Positions 16,236 through 23,610 of a stretch of DNA of 33,011 nt are shown piece after piece (position 1 is the first letter of the stretch; each line of letters opens with the position of its first letter). Origin of the DNA: Patescibacteria group bacterium (GTDB taxonomy: Bacteria; Patescibacteriota; Doudnabacteria; UBA920); assembly GCA_023484515.1 (NCBI GenBank), contig JAMDAY010000013.1, positions 1 through 33,011 on the forward strand, written 5' to 3'. Under the pieces are notes generated by a model. It did not search any database. It was not told the origin of the DNA and saw nothing but the letters and a program-made list of their open reading frames with translations. The position numbers and the translations under genes were made by a program.

Positions 16236-17393
16236 TTATCCTCCGAACAGCCGCCGAAAAACGTGCGTAACTCCGCCAAAGCCGTTAATGTCCTTTATGG
16301 TGACTAAAATCATTAAAAAGATTAAGGCCAAAAACCCTGCCGCATTGACCCATTGCTCCACCGCCTGGTTATTCCGCTTGCGGCGGATTTTTTCTATAAG
16401 CAGGAAAAGGATCCTGCCGCCGTCCAAAGCCGGAATGGGCAGAATGTTCAAAATGGCCAGGTTAATGGAAAGCAAACCGGTAAAGTTCAATAAAGGTATA
16501 AAACCCAAGGACGCGACTTCGCCAGTCAGTTGGGCAATCTTAACCGGCCCGCCGACTTCGCTAAGCGCCGCCTTGGAAGTGAAGAGGTGGTATACGCCCT
16601 GCACAATGACTACGGTCAAATTCGCAGCCCGCTCCACGCCCAGGCCAATAGCCGTATACCAGGGCACGCGCACCGTGCCCACTTCGGTCAGGCCAATGCC
16701 TGTAGGCCCTTCACCTTGCCGGGGAGAACTTTGCGATTGCACGTCTAAAGTCTTGGTCTCGCTGAGGCGCTTTACAATAAACTGGAAGTCCTTGCCTTTG
16801 TTGGCGTTAATATAGTCCTGCACCTGCTGGATATTTGTAAAGTCATGCCCGTCAATGGACAAAATTATGTCGCCTTCCTGCAGCCCGGCTTTTTGGGCGG
16901 GCATGCCGTCCGCAATGTAGCTAATGGCCGTCTGCTGGTTGGTAATGTGCGCGCGGGCCATGGCCGGGTCGCTCGGGTCAATTTCGCTGGTCACGCCGAC
17001 CGCGAATACAATGGAAAACAAAACGGCCGCCAGAATCCAGTTCATGCTGACGCCAGCGATTAAAGTGAAAAACCTGGACCAGAACGGCTTGTTTATAAAA
17101 CTGCGCGGGTCTTCTTCGCCTTCGTTGTTTTCGCCCAAAATTTTCACGAATCCGCCGAACGGGATCCAGTTAATGGAATAGACCGTATGCTCCTTGTCCA
17201 TTGGCTCGCGATGGCCCCAAACCCATTTAATTTTGCCGTCAATTTTCTGGATGCCCGCAATGCGGGGAGGAAACCCGAACCCGAACTCCTCTACTTTCAT
17301 CCCGCTCCTTTTGGCAACAAAAAAATGCCCGCCTTCATGGACGAGGACCAGGACGCCAAGGATAATGATAAAAATTATAATCGTTAAAAACAT
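16236..17393 (-). CDS. rseP: site-2 protease RseP, M50 family
   Basis: VLVHEGGHFFVAKRSG (HExxH), PDZ region, NILPIPALDGGRILF. Confidence 0.95.
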   Translation of the reverse strand: MFLTIIIFIIILGVLVLVHEGGHFFVAKRSGMKVEEFGFGFPPRIAGIQKIDGKIKWVWGHREPMDKEHTVYSINWIPFGGFVKILGENNEGEEDPRSFINKPFWSRFFTLIAGVSMNWILAAVLFSIVFAVGVTSEIDPSDPAMARAHITNQQTAISYIADGMPAQKAGLQEGDIILSIDGHDFTNIQQVQDYINANKGKDFQFIVKRLSETKTLDVQSQSSPRQGEGPTGIGLTEVGTVRVPWYTAIGLGVERAANLTVVIVQGVYHLFTSKAALSEVGGPVKIAQLTGEVASLGFIPLLNFTGLLSINLAILNILPIPALDGGRILFLLIEKIRRKRNNQAVEQWVNAAGFLALIFLMILVTIKDINGFGGVTHVFRRLFGG

Positions 17394-17418
17394 AAAAAAA
17401 ATTAATTATGAGGCGCGA

Positions 17419-17444
17419 ATCACGTCGTTCGCGAACGACGTGAT
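17419..17444. repeat. perfect 26-bp palindrome between rseP and frr
   Basis: ATCACGTCGTTCG|CGAACGACGTGAT. Confidence 0.85.
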
Positions 17445-17505
17445 GGATTAGGAATTATGGAACTGCAGTAACTCTAATTCATAATTCCATATTCCTGATT
17501 CCTAT

Positions 17506-18063
17506 TTAAACCGTCATCACTTCCTTTTCCTTTTCCCCGGCCATCCGCTTAATTTCTTCGTTATATTTGTCCACCGTTTCCTGCAATTTTTTCTGGCCTC
17601 GGGCTAAATCGTCTTTGCTGATTTTCCCGTCGCTTTCGGCTTTTTTCATTTCTTTAATGACGTCTTCGCGCGCGTTTCTTACGCCAATTCTCGCTTTTTC
17701 CGCAATTTGCCCAACCAGCTTGACCATTTCCTTGCGCCGTTCCTCGTTTAAGGGCGGCAAAGTTATGCGGATTACCTGCCCGTCATTAGACGGATTAAAC
17801 CCCAAATTGGCCATTTGGATGGCCTTTTCCACGGCCTGGAGCTGGCCCTTGTCCCAGGGGCTTATGGTTAAAGTGCGGGCATCGCTCACCGTGACGGAAG
17901 CAATATGCTCAATGGGCATCTTGGACCCGTAACTTTCCACTTGCACGGTATTAAGCAGCGCGGGGTTGGCCCTGCCCGTGCGCACGCCGGACAATTCGTG
18001 CGCGTAATGTTCCAAGGCTTTTTCAAAATCCGGCTTGTGGTTCTGCAAAATTTGGTCTGTCAT
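17506..18063 (-). CDS. frr: ribosome recycling factor
   Basis: HELSGVRTGRANPALLNTVQVESYGSKMPIEHIASVTVSDARTLTISPWDK. Confidence 0.98.
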   Translation of the reverse strand: MTDQILQNHKPDFEKALEHYAHELSGVRTGRANPALLNTVQVESYGSKMPIEHIASVTVSDARTLTISPWDKGQLQAVEKAIQMANLGFNPSNDGQVIRITLPPLNEERRKEMVKLVGQIAEKARIGVRNAREDVIKEMKKAESDGKISKDDLARGQKKLQETVDKYNEEIKRMAGEKEKEVMTV

Positions 18064-18070
18064 AAATAAT

Positions 18071-18147
18071 ATTTAAAAATAAAATAATAGAAAAATAGAA
18101 GGATTAAACGCATATCTTTTTATTTTTATATTATTTTATTTTTAAAT
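18071..18147. repeat. AT-rich inverted repeat between frr and the downstream gene
   Basis: ATTTAAAAATAAAATAATAG... / ...TATTATTTTATTTTTAAAT. Confidence 0.7.
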
Positions 18148-18153
18148 TACCCC

Positions 18154-19206
18154 TTATTGCGCCGCGTAAATGCCGGCATACGCAATTTGCGGCAAAACGG
18201 GATCTATTAAAATATAATTCACATACCCCGTTGTGGCAAGGCTTTGGGTTTGCCATGTCCCTCCGCCGTTGGTTGACTTGTATATAGTTGAGCCGATATT
18301 GGTGAATACAATGTTGCTGCTGGCGTTGGATACCGCAACGGACACCGCGGCATTGCTGTCCTGCTTGACCGGCAAAGCCATTTTTTGCCAGGTTCGTCCG
18401 CCGTCCACAGTCTTATACAATCCGTTGCTGGCCGTAAGATACATCAAATTGGCAGACAGGGAGTCGGCGTAAAACTGGCTAAATGCGGATATGGTTTCGG
18501 AAGGCGCCGCGTAATTGGAATAGGAAGGTTTGGACAAATTGGCGGTTAAGTCGTCAAAACTGCCCGGCGTGGAAGAAGACTTAAACAATCCCTTGGTGCT
18601 GAGCAGCACGAACAACGAGCCGTTCTGCCATGACATTTCGTTTACCTTGTCGCTAAAGTTTGCCACCAGCCTCCAGGATATGCCGCTGTCGTCGCTTCTG
18701 ATTATATTGCCGGAACTGGTGCCAATGGTGATTTGATTGGGATTGGCGGGATTAAGTGCCAATGACCGCACCGCATTTTGGCCGGTAGGGTCGTTATAAA
18801 TTTCCTGCCAGGATCCCCCGCCATCCGAAGTTTTTAGCACTTTGCCCTGGTTTCCGAAATAGCCGGCGGCATAAATGACCTTTTCGTCCGCCGGACTGAT
18901 TGCAAAGTCGTAAACCGCAATCTTGGAAAGGATGTTGGCCCAACTGGCGGCCGAATCTTGGGATTTATAAAGCCCGCCGTTGTAGCTGCCGGCAAAGACC
19001 GTTTCGCGGTTTTGCGGGGAAAAAGCCAGCTTGGAAATGTCCAGGCCGGAAATAGTGGCATTCTTGCCGCCGGCAACGGCGTTGGAAAACTGCCAGTCCG
19101 CTCCCCCATTTACGGTTTTTACCACTCCCGCCGGCACGGCCTTTTGAAAAATATTGCAGCCGGCGGACAATAAAAATATTGCTGATATTAATATGATTTT
19201 TTTCAT
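18154..19206 (-). CDS. lipoprotein with beta-propeller (BNR/Ycf48-like) repeats
   Basis: lipobox LSAGC; repeated SxDGGxSW motifs (KTSDGGGSWQ, RSDDSGISWR, KTVDGGRTWQ, KSTNGGGTWQ). Confidence 0.85.
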   Translation of the reverse strand: MKKIILISAIFLLSAGCNIFQKAVPAGVVKTVNGGADWQFSNAVAGGKNATISGLDISKLAFSPQNRETVFAGSYNGGLYKSQDSAASWANILSKIAVYDFAISPADEKVIYAAGYFGNQGKVLKTSDGGGSWQEIYNDPTGQNAVRSLALNPANPNQITIGTSSGNIIRSDDSGISWRLVANFSDKVNEMSWQNGSLFVLLSTKGLFKSSSTPGSFDDLTANLSKPSYSNYAAPSETISAFSQFYADSLSANLMYLTASNGLYKTVDGGRTWQKMALPVKQDSNAAVSVAVSNASSNIVFTNIGSTIYKSTNGGGTWQTQSLATTGYVNYILIDPVLPQIAYAGIYAAQ

Positions 19207-19357
19207 TTTGATTTATTTTTATGTTAATCTGCAGATTAGCTGATAATGCGGATACCTGCAAATATCGCCCGAGCGACATATGATGATCATTAAATAGTTA
19301 GCATTCGGGCAACTTCTGTAAATATCCGTATATTCGCATTAATCCGTAAATCCGTAG

Positions 19358-20194
19358 CTATATTTTCATAAACAACCCCTGCAGCAGCATTTTCCGGTTC
19401 TTGTTGGTGGCAAGCTGCCGCAAGGCTTCGGCCAGGGCAGATGAAATTTTATATTCTTTAGGATGGCCTTTTAACTGCCCGGCCTGCCAGTAATGCCAAT
19501 TTTCCAAAACCTGCCTTAAATCGCGTTCTTCCAAATCCGCCAGTTTTCCGATTGTTAACAGTTTTTCCGCCAAGGGCGCAGCTTTCAGGCGCTTTATTTG
19601 GCTGATATTTTCCAGTTGCCGTCCGGCAAAGTCCGGATCCTGCGCTAATTTTAGCAGGCGCGCCGGGGAGCCGAAGCTCAATTCTATTTTTTCCCGGTCC
19701 GCGCTTAGATTCCGGCTCTTGGCAAAATCTTCCAACTGCCCGCAGGTAAACAGGTTAAAATGCAAAACCTGGCAGCGGGAAATAATGGTCGGCAGCATCC
19801 GTTCCCTGGCAATTAAAATTATTACGGTGCTGGCAGAAGGCTCTTCCAAAGTTTTCAGCAAGGCGTTGCTGCTTTGCAAATTCAGGTTCTGGGCATTGTT
19901 GATTATGGCGACTTTTCTTTCTCCCAGAAAAGGTTTAAAGCCCAAGCGCGAAATAAACTCCTTGGCCAGGTCCATGGTAATTTCCCCTTCAACGTCCAGC
20001 ATCTGGAAATCGGCATGGCTTTCCGGTTTTTCCGCGTTTAAAATTTTGGCCGCAAATTCCAGGGCCAAAGTTTTTTTCCCCACCCCGTCCGGGCCTAACA
20101 TCATATAAGCATGCGGAAGTTTTCCGGATAGCAATTGTTTTTCCAAAATGGATTTGGCCGGCCCGTGGCCGAAGGTTTTCCAGGCTTGTTGCAT
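19358..20194 (-). CDS. holB: DNA polymerase III delta' subunit-like
   Basis: LPHAYMMLGPDGVGKKTLALEFA, NNAQNLNLQSSNALLKTLEEPS, ISRCQVLHF. Confidence 0.88.
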   Translation of the reverse strand: MQQAWKTFGHGPAKSILEKQLLSGKLPHAYMMLGPDGVGKKTLALEFAAKILNAEKPESHADFQMLDVEGEITMDLAKEFISRLGFKPFLGERKVAIINNAQNLNLQSSNALLKTLEEPSASTVIILIARERMLPTIISRCQVLHFNLFTCGQLEDFAKSRNLSADREKIELSFGSPARLLKLAQDPDFAGRQLENISQIKRLKAAPLAEKLLTIGKLADLEERDLRQVLENWHYWQAGQLKGHPKEYKISSALAEALRQLATNKNRKMLLQGLFMKI

Positions 20195-20378
20195 AACAAA
20201 TTTTTACAGATTGATTATACCATTTTTAAAGTCTTGTATCAAAAATGCGGCTTTACGGAATATTGGCCGGCCTTTGGCTGGAATAAACTAATTCGGGAGA
20301 TGGCTGATCCCTTTCGGCAGTGAAGACGGCCTTTAAGGGGTTACCATGCTAAAGTAAGGCTGGTGATTAACATTGGGT

Positions 20379-20472
20379 GATGACGCACATCTGGGACAAT
20401 CTTCCTTAAGTTTGGTTGATGATGATTGTTATCCGGCAATCTAAAAACCGCTTATCCCAGATGTGCGTCATC
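20379..20472 (+). repeat. palindromic element, copy C (94 bp, perfect 18-bp terminal stem)
   Basis: GATGACGCACATCTGGGA...TCCCAGATGTGCGTCATC. Confidence 0.92.
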
Positions 20473-20551
20473 ACTGCCTCTATCCCGGAAGGGTGTCTTC
20501 ATCCTTTATCCGTACTAATCCGTATTCCGTAAAGACAGCAAGGCTGTTATT

Positions 20552-21115
20552 TTATTTACTGACTTTCACCACGCCCGTCGCTTCCGGGTTTAGCTGGTCA
20601 TAATACTTCAAGGTGCCCGGTTCAAGAAATTGGAACTGGTATCTGCCGCCGGGAGCAATGGCCTTGCCGGCATCAAAACCCGGATATTGGGACTGGACAA
20701 AATTAGGGTCGCTGGCCGGCCAAAAATTTGTATTGCTATTATTTTTAAAAATTACGTAGTCGCCCGCTTTAACATCTATCGGGCTCGGGGAAAATGCCGT
20801 GTCCGTATAAACAACTTCCACCACGGCAATGTCCGCGCCCAAGTCGCCTTCGTCGCCGCTGCTGAACACTCCTTGCGCGGGCTGGCCGGCTGCGGGATCC
20901 TGCCGGGACGGCTCCGGATTTTCCTGGCCGGAAGCCGCTTGCGGGGTTGCGGAAGCCAAATCCGGCGCGGCTTGTTCCGCATTTCCATTGTTATTACTTT
21001 CAATTCGGCTGTTTTCCGTTACCGGCGCCTGCGCCGGCTTTGCCGTTTTAAAATAGTAATAATAAGCGCCTCCGGCTATCAGCAAAATTGCCAAAATTAT
21101 GTAAAGGTATTTCAT
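20552..21115 (-). CDS. membrane-anchored cupredoxin-like protein
   Basis: TDTAFSPSPIDVKAGDYVIFKNNSNTNFWPASDPNF...GFDAGKAIAPGGRYQFQFLEPGTLKYYDQLNPEATGVVKV. Confidence 0.8.
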   Translation of the reverse strand: MKYLYIILAILLIAGGAYYYYFKTAKPAQAPVTENSRIESNNNGNAEQAAPDLASATPQAASGQENPEPSRQDPAAGQPAQGVFSSGDEGDLGADIAVVEVVYTDTAFSPSPIDVKAGDYVIFKNNSNTNFWPASDPNFVQSQYPGFDAGKAIAPGGRYQFQFLEPGTLKYYDQLNPEATGVVKVSK

Positions 21116-21160
21116 ATTTTTTTTCTTAATGATAAACTAATTATACCACCAATTTTGCTT

Positions 21161-21298
21161 ATGCGGAAAAAAATATTTGACGAGGCCGTAACCAAGGCAA
21201 AAAGACGGGAACTGAAAAAACGGCCGCGCATGAAAATGCACGGGCGGTCTTTGCTGCGCAACGGCGCCCATGCCGGAAAAAAATTGGCGTCGCGATAA
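21161..21298 (+). CDS. small basic protein (45 aa) upstream of miaA
   Basis: MRKKIFDEAVTKAKRRELKKRPRMKMHGRSLLRNGAHAGKKLASR; real start internal to the long ORF 20630-21298. Confidence 0.6.
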   Translation: MRKKIFDEAVTKAKRRELKKRPRMKMHGRSLLRNGAHAGKKLASR

Positions 21299-21302
21299 AT
21301 TT

Positions 21303-22283
21303 ATGGTTTCTAAGCAATCCGAAATTCCAAATCTAAAGCCTAAAGTTCTCATAATTGTCGGGCCCACCTCGTCCGGCAAATCCGAATTGGCAGTCAGGCT
21401 GACCAAGCGTTTTAACGGAGAAATAATTTCCGCGGACAGCCGGCAGATATATCAAGGCATGGACCTGGGGACCGGCAAAGTCCCGGGAAAGTGGAAGACT
21501 AACAATTTTCACGGCCGTGAAAATCGTTCGCTTTATATTTACAAGGGCATTCGCCATCATTTGATAGATTTTGTAAACCCAAAAAGGCAATATTCGGTTT
21601 CGTTGTTCCAAAAAAAAACGCAAAAAGCCATTGCGGATATTGCCCGGCGAGGCAGGCTCCCGGTTATCTGCGGCGGCACCGCGCATTGGATTGATGCGGT
21701 AGTTTACAAGCAACAAATCCCTGATGTCAAACCGGATTTAAAATTGCGCCGAAGATTGGAAAAGCTTTCAACCGACGGCTTATTCGCGCGAATAAGCCGG
21801 CTAGATCCCAATCGGGCAAAAATCATAGATAGGCATAACCGCCGCCGCCTGGTCCGCGCTCTGGAAATAGTACTGACCACGAAAAAACCTGTCCCCAACC
21901 TGTCCACTGTCCACTACTGTCCACTGTCCACTTTTAACGCGCTTTGGATAGGAATTACCCAACCGCAAGACGTTTTATACCAACGAATCGAAAAACGGCT
22001 CAAGCGGCGCCTTAAGGCGGGAATGATTAAAGAGATCCAAAAACTCCATAAACAAGGCTTGTCCTGGCGGCGTCTGGAAACCTTTGGCCTGGAATACCGC
22101 TTCGGCGCCCTTTATTTGCAAAAAAAGATTAGCCACGAAGAAATGCTTAAGCAGATGCTACTGGCCAACAAGCATTATGCCAAGCGCCAGCTAACCTGGT
22201 GGAAACGAAATAAAAATATCCATTGGATCACCGCCGAAGCGGAAGCAAGGAAATTGATTGAAAAATTTAAAGATGGCGAATAA
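21303..22283 (+). CDS. miaA: tRNA dimethylallyltransferase
   Basis: VLIIVGPTSSGKSELAVRLTKRFNGEIISADSRQIYQGMDLGTGK; HHLIDF; CGGTAHWIDAV. Confidence 0.96.
   Translation: MVSKQSEIPNLKPKVLIIVGPTSSGKSELAVRLTKRFNGEIISADSRQIYQGMDLGTGKVPGKWKTNNFHGRENRSLYIYKGIRHHLIDFVNPKRQYSVSLFQKKTQKAIADIARRGRLPVICGGTAHWIDAVVYKQQIPDVKPDLKLRRRLEKLSTDGLFARISRLDPNRAKIIDRHNRRRLVRALEIVLTTKKPVPNLSTVHYCPLSTFNALWIGITQPQDVLYQRIEKRLKRRLKAGMIKEIQKLHKQGLSWRRLETFGLEYRFGALYLQKKISHEEMLKQMLLANKHYAKRQLTWWKRNKNIHWITAEAEARKLIEKFKDGE
21900..21933 (+). repeat. in-frame tandem repeat (CTGTCCACTGTCCACTA x2) inside miaA
   Basis: CTGTCCACTGTCCACTA-CTGTCCACTGTCCACTT. Confidence 0.85.
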
Positions 22284-22317
22284 CGGCCACTTACCCAAAC
22301 CAAGGCTGCGCTATATA

Positions 22318-22364
22318 TTAACAAAAGGCAATTTATGCGCAGCGCATAAATCGCCTTTTGTTAA
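22318..22364. repeat. 47-bp palindrome downstream of miaA
   Basis: TTAACAAAAGGCAATTTATGCGC-A-GCGCATAAATCGCCTTTTGTTAA, 22/23 arm match. Confidence 0.85.
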
Positions 22365-22420
22365 CTTGAATCTTTTAAGGAATATATATATACTGCTTCC
22401 GAGAAGGAGGCGGTATATCA

Positions 22421-22629
22421 TGGCGGTTCTCGAAGATGGTGTTGGTAGCAATTTCGCCGATCTCGAAACGGAAACCGAACACTTCGGTTTCCCTACCGGC
22501 CAGGCCATCGCCGATCATGGCCCCAGTCATCCGCCCAAAGACATGGCGGCGCTTCAGGTAGAAATTCCGATCAGGCACCCCGACACCGTCGCGCGTTTTG
22601 TGAGGGCGTCAGGATGCGACGACGACTGA
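22421..22629 (+). CDS. small acidic hypothetical protein (68 aa)
   Basis: GAGAAGGAGGCGGTATATCATG SD; start internal to ORF 22258-22629; terminator follows. Confidence 0.65.
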
Positions 22630-22637
22630 CCCGCGGA

Positions 22638-22713
22638 CCTGCGGGGACGCAATGAGCAAGCCTAAAATTTATTGGGCAAACTCTTGCGCTCCCCGCAGGC
22701 GCTATTTTATTTT
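22638..22713 (+). terminator. long nested terminator hairpin
   Basis: CCTGCGGGGACGCAATGAG...CTCTTGCGCTCCCCGCAGG, then a T-rich tract. Confidence 0.65.
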
Positions 22714-22750
22714 ACCTATTTTGTCTATTTTTTCTCGTCTGCATTTTCTG

Positions 22751-22786
22751 ACATTTCTTGCATGCTATATAGCATGCAAGAAATGT
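22751..22786. repeat. 36-bp perfect palindrome, copy 2
   Basis: ACATTTCTTGCATGCTAT|ATAGCATGCAAGAAATGT. Confidence 0.9.
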
Positions 22787-22920
22787 TCCAAAAGGTAATT
22801 AAACATGAGAAAAATGCCGCAAGATTTACAGGCTGCAAAAATTACGGTAAACTTGCATAAAGGATTACGAAACGCAAAACTTCGCGTTCCGCGATTTTTT
22901 ATTCTACCAAGGAGGCAGCA

Positions 22921-23160
22921 ATGCCAAAATCCGTTGCCCCCGGACAAGTCAGGGCAGTGGTCAAACGGCGGGATTCAGGCCCCAAAGGGCCGTTTGCCTT
23001 TTGCAAGGCCGACGGTTTTATGAGGCTTATTACCTTTTCGCTCAACCCGCCCTGCTGGACGGAAAAAACCAAGCCCAAAAGAGGAGATGTAGTGCTAATT
23101 TCCGACTTTTCGGAAACACGGCACGGTTGGAGGGCGCACAAAGCCAGCTTTTGTTGTTAG
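22921..23160 (+). CDS. small protein, possible divergent cold-shock/OB-fold protein
   Basis: CCAAGGAGGCAGCAATG SD; GQVRAVV...KGPFAFCKADG...KPKRGDVVLISDFSETRHGWRAHKA pattern. Confidence 0.6.
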   Translation: MPKSVAPGQVRAVVKRRDSGPKGPFAFCKADGFMRLITFSLNPPCWTEKTKPKRGDVVLISDFSETRHGWRAHKASFCC

Positions 23161-23211
23161 CAATATAGTATTACAGCCAACAGCCTACAAAAATCACAGG
23201 AGAAACCCAAA

Positions 23212-23565
23212 GTGGCCACATATAGCAGAAACAGCGAATACAGATACAGAGGAACCGCCAAGCAGCTTATTTGAGAAAGCGTAAAAATAGTTTTTGACCA
23301 CCTGCCGGCCGGGGCGGTTGTCAGTTTCCACGATCTATACACTTCGCTCAAGCCCGACATTTCCAGGATAATGAAAAAGGCCAGCGGAAACCCGAAATGG
23401 TCTCTTCGCTCCGATTACCTGCTCAGCACCCTGCATCACTCCCCCGGCCCCAAGCATTACTACTTCCTCATCTGCGGGAATGCCGTCAGCCGGATAACTT
23501 CCCCTTTGCAAATTACGCACTATCTCAAACCGCCGGCCAAAAGGCGTTTTAGGGGCAAACGGTAA
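23212..23565 (+). pseudogene. small ORF with SD and GTG start interrupted by an in-frame TGA at codon 21
   Basis: CAGGAGAAACCCAAAGTG; TGA at 23272-23274; same frame then open to TAA 23563-23565. Confidence 0.5.
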
Positions 23566-23571
23566 CAGCAA

Positions 23572-23599
23572 AGCGGCGTTCCGAAACCGGAACGCCGCT
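23572..23599. terminator. bidirectional hairpin between the small ORF and gatB
   Basis: AGCGGCGTTCCG-AAAC-CGGAACGCCGCT (12 bp). Confidence 0.7.
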
Positions 23600-23610
23600 C
23601 ATAAATTTAT

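Noticed and set aside
16680-16760. In-frame repeat insertion in rseP (SSPRQGEGPTGIG)
   Set aside because: The segment fits the normal end of the RseP PDZ domain, so there is no need for an insertion.
20243-20281. 12-aa leaderless ORF after TTGATT...TTGTAT
   Set aside because: Weak promoter match, no terminator, and it overlaps the likely minus-strand holB promoter.
20630-21298. 222-aa plus-strand ORF
   Set aside because: Mostly antisense to the well-supported cupredoxin-like gene; only the last 45 codons (21161-21298) look like a real gene.
23212-23565. Genome-wide UGA recoding
   Set aside because: TGA is the plain stop of mrdA, the SPFH gene, the SIS isomerase and ORF 22421-22629, several in tight overlaps, so the standard code is assumed.
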